The notes under the pieces were generated by a model that was not told where the DNA came from, did no database searches, and saw only the letters and a program-made list of their open reading frames with translations. Positions 31,313 to 39,222 of a stretch of 43,121 nt of DNA are shown here, in pieces. The stretch is from Candidatus Doudnabacteria bacterium (lineage in GTDB: Bacteria; Patescibacteriota; Doudnabacteria; UBA920): NCBI GenBank assembly GCA_903908535.1, contig CAIVSE010000029.1, positions 1 through 43,121 on the forward strand, read 5' to 3'. Every line of letters starts with the position of its first letter. Position 1 is the stretch's first letter. Both the position numbers and the translations under genes were made by a program.

Positions 31313-31475
31313 CCGCCAGACCTTATTTTTTTGAGGCGAGGATTGTTTGAGTACACAATTTATCTTTATAGAGCCAAGGCCATACCCCCAACGGTCCCAG
31401 GGTATGGCAAATAAGTAAAATATTATAGTAAATTGTGAACGAGTTCCGCAGACCAAAAAAATAATGGTCTGGCGG
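31313..31475 (+). repeat. MITE-like element, copy 1
   Basis: 163 bp with terminal inverted repeats: left CCGCCAGACC-TTATTTTTTTG, right (complement) CCGCCAGACC-ATTATTTTTTTG, differing by one inserted base. The centre holds hairpin GCCATACCC...GGGTATGGC. The right end lies 9 bp before the uvrD start codon, so the element probably carries or displaces the uvrD promoter. No clear target-site duplication and no open frame. Confidence 0.75.
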
Positions 31476-31484
31476 TTATACATT

Positions 31485-33638
31485 ATGGATTTATCTTCTT
31501 TAAACAACAAGCAGCTGGAAGCGGTGCAGGCGCCAATGGGGCCGGTTTTGGTATTGGCCGGAGCCGGCAGCGGCAAAACCCGAGCCTTAAGCTACCGCAT
31601 TGCCTGGCTGTGCGGACAAAAGCTGGTGGACGCCGGCAATATTTTGGCTTTAACCTTTACCAACAAAGCGGCCAAGGAAATGGGGGAACGGGTGCGCCGG
31701 CTTTTGGAGGGCGCCCCTGTGGGACACAGGGGCGCCCTCTCCGCTCTGCCAACTTTGGGTACCTTCCATTCCGTTTGCGCCAAAATTTTGCGCCGGGAAA
31801 TTTACCGCCTGGGCTACACGCGGAGCTTCACCATTTACGATGCCGATGACCAGGGCAAAGCCATCAAAGATATTATTGGCGATTTGCATATAGACAAGCG
31901 CTACAGCCCGGGTTTTTTCCGCCATATGATATCTACCGGCAAAAATATTTTACAGACGCCGGACGAATTGGATATTGGCCTGGAGCCGGATTTGCAAAAT
32001 TTGGTTCGTGAAGTCTACAGCCGCTACCAAAATTACCTGTTCCGCCAGAACGGCACGGACTTTGATGACCTGTTAATGCTGACCGTGAAAATTTTCCAGA
32101 GCTTTCCCGAAGTCCTGCAAAAATACCAGGACCAGTTTAAATATATATTAGTAGATGAGTACCAGGATACCAACCACGCGCAATACGTATTTTTGCGTTT
32201 GCTGGCCCACACCCACAAAAACCTGTTTGTGGTCGGCGACGACGCCCAGAGCATTTATGGCTTCCGCGGCAGCAGTATCCGCAATATTTTAAATTTCGAA
32301 GCTGACTATCCGCAGACCGTGGTCATAAAACTGGAGCAAAATTACCGCAGCACGCAAAATATACTGGCCGCGGCGCAAAAGGTTATAGAGCTTAATCCCG
32401 AGCAAAAACCCAAAAAACTGTGGACGCAAAACGCGGCCGGCCGGAAAATCCAGGTAGCGGAACAAATAGATGAAGCGGCCGAAGCCGAATTTGTGGCTAA
32501 AAACATTATCAAACTGTCCTCCAAAAATAATCCGGACGAGGAAGAAATTATTTACGAGCAGGAAGAAAAGCCGTTTTCCATTTTAGACCAGTTTTTAAAA
32601 AAGGCCAAAAGCAACCCGCGGGTAAAAACCACGCTGACGTTTTTGCCGCAGTTGCCCAAACAGCATGCATCCTTAAATGACTTCGCGGTATTGTTCCGCA
32701 CCCATGCCCAGTCGCGGGCTTTGGAAGAAGTTTTTATAGAAAGCGGCATCCCGTACCAAATTGTCGGCGGCTTAAAGTTTTACCAGCGCAAGGAAATAAA
32801 AGATGTCCTGGCCTATTTGCGCCTGGCTTTAAATTATCGCGATTTAATCAGCCTGAAACGGGTGATTAACGAGCCGGCGCGGGGGATTGGGGACAGGAGC
32901 TTCCAGCTCATCCGGGATTTGCTCATGAACGAAAGCCTGGATGAAGCCACGCAGGATTTGGAAAAATTCGGGGCAAAAATTAAAGAGCTTAAGTTCGGGC
33001 CTAAAATTGGCAATGCCGTGGATGAGTTTTTTTTGTTAATCCGGCATCTGTCGGCTTTGCCGGAACAAGAATCGCTGTGCTCTCTTATGCGTTTGGCCGT
33101 CAAGCGGACCAAGTACGAGCAGTGGCTGCGCGACGGCACGGAAATGGGCGAGACGCGCTGGGAAAACGTGGAGGAACTGTTCACGGTGGCGGAAAAGTTC
33201 AGCGGCCTGCCCTGGCGCCGCGGCCTGGAAAGTTTTTTGGAAGAAGTCGCCCTGATTACCGAAATAGACGAACAGGATGACCAAAAGGACTGCGTCACGC
33301 TCATGACCCTGCATTCAGCCAAAGGCCTGGAATTCAACACGGTGTTTTTGGTGGGTTTGGAAGAAGGCGTCTTGCCGCACTCGCGGAGCCTCCTTTCCCC
33401 GGCCGAGCTGTCCGAAGAAGTCCGGCTGGCTTATGTTGGGCTGACCCGCGCCCGACAGAATTTGTTCCTGACTTTTGCCCGCCGGCGCCGCGGTTTTGGC
33501 AGCGTGCAATACAACCAGCCCTCGCGGATTTTACGCGCCTTGCCCCGGGACAATATAGAGTACAAAGGTTCGGCGTTAGGCGAAAGCGGCGGAGTGTATT
33601 ATGATAAAAGTGAAAGCGACGATAACTTGGATTTTTGA
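31485..33638 (+). CDS. uvrD: UvrD/PcrA-type superfamily 1 DNA helicase
   Basis: 717 aa from ATG 31485. SF1A motifs: Q motif (LNNKQLEAV, residues 6-14), Walker A GAGSGKT (26-32), motif Ia LAFTNKAA-type ALTFTNKAAKEM, Walker B DEYQDTN (about 223-229), GDDAQSIYGFRG (motif III), QNYRST, MTLHSAKGLEFNTVFLVG (motif V) and EEVRLAYVGLTRA (motif VI). It unwinds DNA 3'-5' in excision and mismatch repair and in plasmid-type replication. An unusual insertion at residues 75-86 is encoded by a 15-bp palindrome (31707-31739) between motif Ia and GTFHS. The longer frame from 31464 would begin inside the MITE and is not used. The stop codon overlaps a possible TTG start of rsmA. Confidence 0.93.
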   Translation: MDLSSLNNKQLEAVQAPMGPVLVLAGAGSGKTRALSYRIAWLCGQKLVDAGNILALTFTNKAAKEMGERVRRLLEGAPVGHRGALSALPTLGTFHSVCAKILRREIYRLGYTRSFTIYDADDQGKAIKDIIGDLHIDKRYSPGFFRHMISTGKNILQTPDELDIGLEPDLQNLVREVYSRYQNYLFRQNGTDFDDLLMLTVKIFQSFPEVLQKYQDQFKYILVDEYQDTNHAQYVFLRLLAHTHKNLFVVGDDAQSIYGFRGSSIRNILNFEADYPQTVVIKLEQNYRSTQNILAAAQKVIELNPEQKPKKLWTQNAAGRKIQVAEQIDEAAEAEFVAKNIIKLSSKNNPDEEEIIYEQEEKPFSILDQFLKKAKSNPRVKTTLTFLPQLPKQHASLNDFAVLFRTHAQSRALEEVFIESGIPYQIVGGLKFYQRKEIKDVLAYLRLALNYRDLISLKRVINEPARGIGDRSFQLIRDLLMNESLDEATQDLEKFGAKIKELKFGPKIGNAVDEFFLLIRHLSALPEQESLCSLMRLAVKRTKYEQWLRDGTEMGETRWENVEELFTVAEKFSGLPWRRGLESFLEEVALITEIDEQDDQKDCVTLMTLHSAKGLEFNTVFLVGLEEGVLPHSRSLLSPAELSEEVRLAYVGLTRARQNLFLTFARRRRGFGSVQYNQPSRILRALPRDNIEYKGSALGESGGVYYDKSESDDNLDF
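31707..31739. repeat. REP-like palindrome inserted in frame inside uvrD
   Basis: A perfect 15-bp inverted repeat (31707-31721 with 31725-31739, loop GGA), made of GGGCGCCCC and its complement. It encodes GAPVGHRGALSA, residues not expected between the helicase motifs. It is much more GC-rich and symmetrical than the surrounding gene. Similar GGGCGCCC palindromes occur as dispersed repeats in several bacterial groups (general knowledge). Confidence 0.7.
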
Positions 33639-33640
33639 CC

Positions 33641-34483
33641 ATGGACCTTGAGCAGTTAAAAAATTTATTGCGTCATTATAATTTAAAGCCCAACTTTACC
33701 TACGGCCAGAATTTTCTGCTGGATGAAATCGTTTTGGAGGACATAGTCGATGCCGCTGGAATCACCAAGGAAGATGTAGTTTTGGAAATCGGCCCGGGTA
33801 TTGGCAACCTCACGGAAAAATTATGCGCCCGCGCCGGCTTTGTCTTGTCCGTGGAAAAGGATCCCAGGTTTTTTCCCATTCTGAAGTCCGTAAAAAAACA
33901 ATATAAAGATAACTTCCGGTTTGAGATAGGGGATATCCTTGAAGTGGACTTCCAAAAATTATTGCCCGGGGGAAATTACAAAGTTGTGGCCAACATCCCA
34001 TACTATATTACCGGGAAAATTATCCAGACTTTGCTGGCCGCCAAACGCAAACCTACCGCCATAACTATTTTGACGCAAAAAGAAGTGGCGCAAAATATTA
34101 CGGCCGGCCCCGGAAAACTTTCCGTGCTGGCTATCTCGGTGCAGTTGTACGGCGAGCCAAAGCTGCTCCTTAAGGTCCCGGCCAAAAGTTTTTATCCCGC
34201 GCCCAAGGTGGACAGCGCGGTCCTGGAAATAAAATTGTTTGGCAAACCGAAATATAAAATTCATGAAGCTGATTTTTTTAAAATTGTCAAAGCCTGTTTT
34301 GCCGGCAAGCGCAAACAGCTGCACAACACTTTGGTTAACAATTTAAAGTTGCCTGCCGCTGATGTGGAAAAAATATTAGAGCAATTGAAAATAAATTCCG
34401 CGGCGCGTCCGCAGGAACTTTCCATAGAGCAGTGGGTGGAGCTGGCGGGAAAAATTAATCTTACTTGTTTTTCAGAAAAGTGA
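33641..34483 (+). CDS. rsmA: 16S rRNA adenine dimethyltransferase (KsgA)
   Basis: 280 aa from ATG 33641. It dimethylates the two adjacent adenosines in the 3'-terminal hairpin of 16S rRNA late in small-subunit assembly. Signatures: GQNFLLDE (about 22-29), SAM-binding LEIGPGIGNLTEKL (about 48-61), VEKDPRF, and catalytic NIPYYITGKII (about 118-128). The C-terminal domain (about 195-280) includes FAGKRKQLHNTL. A TTG at 33635 overlapping the uvrD stop is an alternative start; both imply translational coupling with uvrD. No Shine-Dalgarno site. Confidence 0.93.
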   Translation: MDLEQLKNLLRHYNLKPNFTYGQNFLLDEIVLEDIVDAAGITKEDVVLEIGPGIGNLTEKLCARAGFVLSVEKDPRFFPILKSVKKQYKDNFRFEIGDILEVDFQKLLPGGNYKVVANIPYYITGKIIQTLLAAKRKPTAITILTQKEVAQNITAGPGKLSVLAISVQLYGEPKLLLKVPAKSFYPAPKVDSAVLEIKLFGKPKYKIHEADFFKIVKACFAGKRKQLHNTLVNNLKLPAADVEKILEQLKINSAARPQELSIEQWVELAGKINLTCFSEK

Positions 34484-34495
34484 TGCCGTGTGTGA

Positions 34496-34589
34496 CAGAC
34501 CTTATTTTTTTGAGACGAGGATTGTTTGAGGTAATAATTTATCTTTATAAAACTAAGGCCATACCCCCAACGGTTCCCCAGGGTATGGC
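34496..34589 (+). repeat. MITE-like element, copy 3 (left half only)
   Basis: CAGACCTTATTTTTTTGAG...GGGTATGGC repeats the left 94 bp of copy 1 with scattered changes. The outer CCGC bases of the terminal repeat are altered and the right half is missing. It lies between convergent genes, and its GCCATACCC/GGGTATGGC hairpin could serve as a terminator for either. Confidence 0.7.
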
Positions 34590-34594
34590 ACATA

Positions 34595-35257
34595 TTAATT
34601 GATGAGTGAAACGGCATTGCCTTCAGTGATGCTGTTTTTTTGCGCCCAGCCGGCGTTGACTTCAATGACTTCGTCCACGGGCGAGGGGGGAGGGTAGAGC
34701 GGCAGGTTACTGTCGTTAAAACTGCCGTCGGCATTTTTGGGCGCGGCCGGCGCGTCAGGAGTTATACCCACGATTTTTCCGGAATTAATCCACAAAAAAT
34801 CCAGCGGAAAGTTCATGTCGTTCATCCAGAACTCCGGCATCTGCGGCGTCACAAAATTAAACAGCATGCCCTGGTTTTGTCCCATGCTCACGCGGTCCGA
34901 CAGCCCCAGTTGCATTTGCGCCGGAGTGGTTGCAACGTCAACAAATAAAGTTTGCGGGCCGACTTGTATTTTATGGGCATAGCTTGCGGGTGCCGCAGGC
35001 GCTGGAGTGACAGGCAATGGTTTTACCGCTACAGGTTTGACATACGTAGTTGTGGCAGCTGTCGGCGCTACAGGCGTAGGCACTGCGGGCGATGATGAAG
35101 TAGCCTGTGTAGGCACAACAGGTGAGGGTGTGGCAGTTGTGGACATCGTTGAAGCGGGGATAGGGGACTTTGCCAGTTCCTTGCGCCGCAAAAGGCCGAT
35201 GGTGACACCGGCAAGCACAATTAGAGTTGAAAACACAATAATAACTTTTCGTGGCAT
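34595..35257 (-). CDS. DUF192 family protein, membrane anchored
   Basis: 220 aa. An N-terminal TM segment (about 4-22) is followed by a Thr/Pro/Ala/Val-rich linker (about 30-90) and a C-terminal DUF192 domain (about 95-218). Typical DUF192 elements: LFVDVATTPAQMQLGLSDR, GMLFNF, FWMNDMNFPLDFLWIN and IEVNAGWAQKNSI. The function of DUF192 is unknown; it is a small beta-barrel common in bacteria and archaea. The -10 TATACT ends 6 nt before the ATG (leaderless). It is convergent with rsmA, and MITE copy 3 lies in the gap. Confidence 0.8.
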   Translation of the reverse strand: MPRKVIIVFSTLIVLAGVTIGLLRRKELAKSPIPASTMSTTATPSPVVPTQATSSSPAVPTPVAPTAATTTYVKPVAVKPLPVTPAPAAPASYAHKIQVGPQTLFVDVATTPAQMQLGLSDRVSMGQNQGMLFNFVTPQMPEFWMNDMNFPLDFLWINSGKIVGITPDAPAAPKNADGSFNDSNLPLYPPPSPVDEVIEVNAGWAQKNSITEGNAVSLIN

Positions 35258-35263
35258 GAAAAT

Positions 35264-35272
35264 AGTATATCA
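35264..35272 (-). promoter_or_regulatory. Extended -10 promoter; leaderless start at 35257
   Basis: Minus-strand TGA-TATACT (35272-35264), then 6 nt and ATG at 35257. Confidence 0.55.
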
Positions 35273-35296
35273 GCTCTTGCATTTTTTCTCCAGCTA

Positions 35297-35305
35297 TGCT
35301 ATAAT
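35297..35305 (+). promoter_or_regulatory. Extended -10 promoter of the 35.4-38.6 kb operon
   Basis: TGC-TATAAT (35297-35305), within the TATGCTATAAT context also seen before pyrD and the 4592 gene. Confidence 0.6.
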
Positions 35306-35311
35306 ACCTAT

Positions 35312-35430
35312 GTAAGTGAGAGTCGAATCAGCCGAAACAAAAAGAAAATTATTCCGACTTCGCATAAAGCTACGTCGGACGAGAAAAATCCTTTTAAACA
35401 AGCCTATTGGGAGACAGGCCGATTTCGTAT
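35312..35430 (+). promoter_or_regulatory. Structured leader of the 35.4 kb operon (leader D)
   Basis: About 120 nt from the predicted start to the ATG at 35431. CCGAC...GTCGG (about 35356-35380) forms a hairpin, but its 5' arm can also pair with the upstream AGTCGAAT, so two exclusive folds exist. The sequence CGAGAAAAATCC near the end resembles GCGGGAAAAACC in leader C (39080-39222). Confidence 0.4.
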
Positions 35431-35862
35431 ATGGACCGAACTAAACATAAAACCAAAAAAGCCGTGGCTTTAATGCTGGTGGAGTTAGTTGCTGCCTGCG
35501 GCATGGGCGCCTTTGTTTTGAGTAATTTTAATGCTGCCCCTGCGCAGGCCGTAGTTTTTGTACCTTATGGCGGATGGGTGATCAGCGTGGTGCCGCAAAT
35601 TAATCCTCCGGCACCGGCGGCATGCCCCATGCATACTTTAGTATTAAACGTAAACCAGGCAAGTTTCGATCCCATTTTCGGGGTTTATGTTCCCCCGGGA
35701 GGACAGTTCCTGCTTTACAGTTATCAAAATTTATTTACTCCCGGAACGCCTTTGCTCGGAGGTTATGATCCCATACCTTTTCCAACCTGCAATTTGCCGT
35801 ACCCGGTTTTTCCTATTGATTTTAACGCGCCGTTTTTCCTTACCGGCACCGGCGGCCTGTAA
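35431..35862 (+). CDS. Secreted hypothetical protein, Pro-rich
   Basis: 143 aa from ATG 35431. A long N-terminal signal (ALMLVELVAACGMGAFVLSNF, then APAQA, cleavage near residue 39) is followed by a Pro/Tyr/Phe-rich mature part with two Cys (PAACPMHTL, FPTCNLPYP). No known domain. First gene of an operon with two further exported proteins, and upstream of the VirB6-like gene, so it could be a surface or pilus-like component of a secretion apparatus; this is inference from context. Confidence 0.55.
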   Translation: MDRTKHKTKKAVALMLVELVAACGMGAFVLSNFNAAPAQAVVFVPYGGWVISVVPQINPPAPAACPMHTLVLNVNQASFDPIFGVYVPPGGQFLLYSYQNLFTPGTPLLGGYDPIPFPTCNLPYPVFPIDFNAPFFLTGTGGL

Positions 35863-35877
35863 AATAATTTTCAATTT

Positions 35878-36717
35878 ATGAATTCAGCTTCAGAGCAAGT
35901 TCAGGAATCAATCCACTGGGGACATTTCCGCGCCATTTTATTTGTTGCGGTTTTGTTGCTTGGCGTGGCCTGGTTAAAAAATCCGCAGCTGTTTTCTGTT
36001 TTCAGCCGCTCAAAAAATTCCGCGGTAGCCGACGCGGCAAACGTGCCGCAATATTATCCTTATGTGCCTTCACCCGCAGACCAGCAGGCGGAAGTTTTGG
36101 GCGCCAGTATTGCTTCCACCACTGTGCCTTCCGGGCCAATGATAATCAACGAGGATGGCAGCGTGACTCCGGCGTTAACCGACGGCCAGGTTTTGGCGGC
36201 CAGTACCCAGGACGTTACGCTGTCGCTGGACGATGTTAAAGTCAATCAGGTGCCGGACTCGCAGGCGACTATCCAAAATTATGTGACGCAGTCGCAAAAT
36301 GTTGAAGGCAGCTACATTAACAATAATGATTTTGAAGCGGCTCTTGAATCTGGTGACCAAACACAAATTAATACCCAGGCGCAGAAGCTACAAACCATAG
36401 AAGATAATTTGCAGAAACTTACTGTGCCGGCTTCGTTTGTCACGCTACAGAAATTAAAAATTGTCCAGTATCAGGCTGGCGCGGAACTTTTAAATAATTT
36501 TACCCAGGCCAATAACAACCCTGAACTGGTAGGGCAGGAGTTGAACCAGTTTTTAAAAGCCCAGGATGATATGGATACTGAAGCTGCCAACGTGGAAAAG
36601 AAGTTTAATTTAGATTTAGGTTATCCAACCACCGATCCGGACGCGGTGCCAGCCACGGCGCAGGCTTCTTCCGACGACGGCTCGGATACCGGTAATATTT
36701 CCGCTAATGGCCAATAA
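35878..36717 (+). CDS. Membrane-anchored helical protein, hypothetical
   Basis: 279 aa. One TM segment (about 17-35, FRAILFVAVLLLGVAWL) leads to a linker (PQYYPYVPSPADQQAEVLG) and a helical outer domain with an ESGDQTQINTQAQKLQTIEDNLQKL-type core (about 160-185, split here by reading) and an acidic, Ser/Asp-rich tail. No family recognised. It overlaps the following gene by 11 nt, so translation is coupled. Confidence 0.55.
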   Translation: MNSASEQVQESIHWGHFRAILFVAVLLLGVAWLKNPQLFSVFSRSKNSAVADAANVPQYYPYVPSPADQQAEVLGASIASTTVPSGPMIINEDGSVTPALTDGQVLAASTQDVTLSLDDVKVNQVPDSQATIQNYVTQSQNVEGSYINNNDFEAALESGDQTQINTQAQKLQTIEDNLQKLTVPASFVTLQKLKIVQYQAGAELLNNFTQANNNPELVGQELNQFLKAQDDMDTEAANVEKKFNLDLGYPTTDPDAVPATAQASSDDGSDTGNISANGQ

Positions 36718-38644
36718 AAAAATTAAAATTTTAATTTCAATTTTAATCGCCGGACAGCTGGCGGCTTTTCCGTTTTTGGCTTTTGCCCAGGTACTGTCCG
36801 TACCCACGGCGGATATCAACAGTGGCAATTTAACCGGACAGGCTACGGGGATTGCCGCCAACATCGCTGCCACCACGGCCTTAACCGCTGCCGCTCAAGT
36901 CAACCAGGCTTGCGCCACTTTTGAACAGGCTTATTTTAATGGACAATCAGGAGCGCAAGTTACTTCTTTGGGTGGCCTTGACCTCATTTCCGGTGGCACG
37001 GCCATGGATAAGCAGCTCCAGCTTCAAATAGGTGAAATAGATGGCGCGCCACTACCGGTGACTGTTCCCACTCCTTCAGTTATTCAGGGATTAATACCCT
37101 GTCGGCAACAGGCTTTGACCGCTGTTAATGCCGTGGTCGCGATAAATACCTATATTGCAAATCAAAAGCAGACCCTTTATAACACTATAACCGCTTCCAT
37201 TGCCAACTTAAAGGCCCGTGAGCAGTCTTTAAAAAATCAGGATATTATTGCCCAGCAGGGTTTTTGGAAAACTTTAGTTTATAATATTTTAATCAAGACT
37301 ACGCAGTCCGTGTCGACCAGGTTAGTTAGCCAGTTAGTCAGCAATTATAAAATCCAGGATTTCGAAAAATATGCCGGCGCCGTGGCCACCCAGGTTTATG
37401 ATAACGAGTTCATCCAGGATAACGCCAATGGCAGCGCTGCCGACCAGTTAATTTTGCGCTCCATGCTGACCAACCCGGCGGCCCAGAGCACCATCCAGTC
37501 GGCCATTTACCAGCGCAGCAGCACTAATTTGGGCTTTACCCCGTCCACGGTTGATACTTCGGCCAACAACCAGAATTTTTATATGCAAATGGCCACCATT
37601 GCCGCGCCGGCCAACGACCCGTTCGTTACCCAAATGACCATGGCCAATACTGCCATGCAGGCCCACAGTCAGGCCATGACCACGGCCCAGGCCGAAATTG
37701 CCCAAAGCAACGGGCTAAAAACCCCCCGCACCTGCGGCGCCACGCTACAGCAGCAGCAATCCATTGACGCCTCATACAAGGCGGCCAACGACCAGGTGGC
37801 TAACCGCCAGGCTTTGTATAATAGTCTCATCAGCAACCCCAATTCCAAACCCGCGGACCTCGCCCAGGCGCAATCGGATTTGAATGCGGCCACAAAAAAT
37901 TTGCAGGCTGTGCCCAGCAATAGTTTGGACGCCGGCGGCAATGCGGCTATAGACATTTGTACAGCCATTGTTTCGCCTCCCAGCCTAATCAACAAAGGTA
38001 TTAACGACGCTTTAGGCGCTTTTGACCAGAGTCTGGCCACTTACAACAACAACAACCTGCCGTCGTTTATTACCGGCATTACCACGGTGGCTACCGGTTT
38101 AATTAATAACCTAATTTTTGGCGGCAACCAAAGCAGCAGCAACATTTTAAGTGAAACCACGGGCGTCCTGGCCAGCGGCGCGGCCCTGGCCACCAATGTT
38201 GCCTCCTCGCAAGCCCAGGTCCAGCAGAACAATAACCTGGTGGTTACGGCCCAGCGCACCGACGACGGCACTAATAAATCTTCCGCCTCTTATGCCATCC
38301 AGTGGGACGCCACCAATGTTACCGGCGCCACAGGCGTGTCTGTGGCCGGTCCCGGCCTGCCGTCTAATACCAGTGGATTAATTACCACCAACCTTAGTGC
38401 CACCACCCAGGCTACGGTGGGCACCACAGGCAGTTACACCTACACTATTACCGCTTACGGCGCCAGTAAGAGCGACGTTAAGGCCGCTGTCACGTTAATT
38501 ATTTCACCCGCAATTGTAGCGGGCGCCAGCATTTCGCGGCCGATGCAACCTATCCGCGGGCCGGTGCCGACAACCACGGCCAGCGACGCTTCGGCACCGG
38601 CAAGCGTTTATACGCCGATAAATCCCCGCGGCAGTATGGATTAA
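36707..38644 (+). CDS. Large secreted protein of a putative secretion cluster, hypothetical
   Basis: 645 aa. It has a signal peptide (ILISILIAGQLAAFPFLAFAQ, cleavage near 28), a long helical and Gln/Ala/Asn-rich body with two Cys pairs (about 61 and 130; PRTCGATLQQQQ and DICTAIV further on), and a beta-rich C-terminal Ig-like stretch (SYAIQWDATNVTGATGVSVA, about 520-610). Segments such as TLVYNILIKTTQSVSTRLVSQ look like amphipathic helices. No named domain. Between a membrane-anchored protein and a VirB6/TrbL-like gene, it may be an exported part of a type IV secretion-like machine. Ends before a strong bidirectional terminator. Confidence 0.55.
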   Translation: MANKKIKILISILIAGQLAAFPFLAFAQVLSVPTADINSGNLTGQATGIAANIAATTALTAAAQVNQACATFEQAYFNGQSGAQVTSLGGLDLISGGTAMDKQLQLQIGEIDGAPLPVTVPTPSVIQGLIPCRQQALTAVNAVVAINTYIANQKQTLYNTITASIANLKAREQSLKNQDIIAQQGFWKTLVYNILIKTTQSVSTRLVSQLVSNYKIQDFEKYAGAVATQVYDNEFIQDNANGSAADQLILRSMLTNPAAQSTIQSAIYQRSSTNLGFTPSTVDTSANNQNFYMQMATIAAPANDPFVTQMTMANTAMQAHSQAMTTAQAEIAQSNGLKTPRTCGATLQQQQSIDASYKAANDQVANRQALYNSLISNPNSKPADLAQAQSDLNAATKNLQAVPSNSLDAGGNAAIDICTAIVSPPSLINKGINDALGAFDQSLATYNNNNLPSFITGITTVATGLINNLIFGGNQSSSNILSETTGVLASGAALATNVASSQAQVQQNNNLVVTAQRTDDGTNKSSASYAIQWDATNVTGATGVSVAGPGLPSNTSGLITTNLSATTQATVGTTGSYTYTITAYGASKSDVKAAVTLIISPAIVAGASISRPMQPIRGPVPTTTASDASAPASVYTPINPRGSMD

Positions 38645-38659
38645 AATATAGATAAAACA

Positions 38660-38689
38660 AAAATCCTGACCAATGTGGCCAGGATTTTT
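38660..38689. terminator. Bidirectional intrinsic terminator
   Basis: AAAAATCCTG-A-CCA / TGG-C-CAGGATTTTT with A and T runs on both sides. It serves the plus-strand operon ending at 38644 and the convergent minus-strand gene ending at 38703. Confidence 0.85.
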
Positions 38690-38702
38690 TATTCACATTA
38701 AT

Positions 38703-38954
38703 TTAATATTCCAGTTTGAGGTTGGTGTGCTTGGCCAATTGCTCAATATGTTCTTTTGCCTGATCAAACTGGTAAGTATCCACGATTTTATCTTCCGACA
38801 ACTTTTTTACGTCGGTTGCCAGGCTGTCCAAGGTGGTTGTATGCTCACTTAGAGTTTTTTCTACCTCTGTAACTTTTTCTACCAGTTCGTCCAGGCTTTC
38901 TTGTGTGGCCAAAAGTTTGACCGTTTTGTCAAAATGTTCTCGTGTAAGTTCCAT
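38703..38954 (-). CDS. Small coiled-coil protein, hypothetical
   Basis: 83 aa, almost fully helical with heptad spacing (LDELVEKVTEVEKTLSEHTT, LDSLATDVKKLSEDK). No signal peptide or TM segment. Small charged coiled-coil proteins of this kind occur often in CPR genomes. Monocistronic on the minus strand between two plus-strand units. Function unknown. Confidence 0.6.
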   Translation of the reverse strand: MELTREHFDKTVKLLATQESLDELVEKVTEVEKTLSEHTTTLDSLATDVKKLSEDKIVDTYQFDQAKEHIEQLAKHTNLKLEY

Positions 38955-39079
38955 AATATTTATGTTAGTTGGTAGGCAATATTTCTTAAGGGGTGTAATG
39001 GCATTTTATACCCAAAAAAATGGCCGGTCAAAGCTGGATAAGGTGGATAAGTTCCGATTTTGAGTTTTAGATAACTTCG

Positions 39080-39222
39080 TGTTATAATATTCATAGAATA
39101 TTTCAGCTCCTCGGCTCGGAAATGATAATAAAATATATCATTTCTCTCGCTCTACGTCGCTGATAATAAAGCTGAAATTGAGGCGGGAAAAACCTAAAAA
39201 AATTAAGGATTTTTAATATCTC
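39080..39222 (+). promoter_or_regulatory. Promoter and structured leader of the VirB6-like gene (leader C)
   Basis: Extended -10 TGT-TATAAT (39080-39088). The leader forms an outer 9-bp stem ATTTCAGCT/AGCTGAAAT (39100-39108 with 39170-39178) around a perfect 9-bp hairpin GAAATGATA/TATCATTTC (39119-39144). The words GGCTC before and CTCGCTC after the hairpin resemble those that flank the first hairpin of elements A and B. An AAGGA lies 13 nt before the TTG start at 39223. Confidence 0.5.

Noticed and set aside
29295-34589. CRISPR-like array
   Set aside because: The three repeats are about 160 bp, far apart, in both orientations and with terminal inverted repeats; there are no regular spacers.
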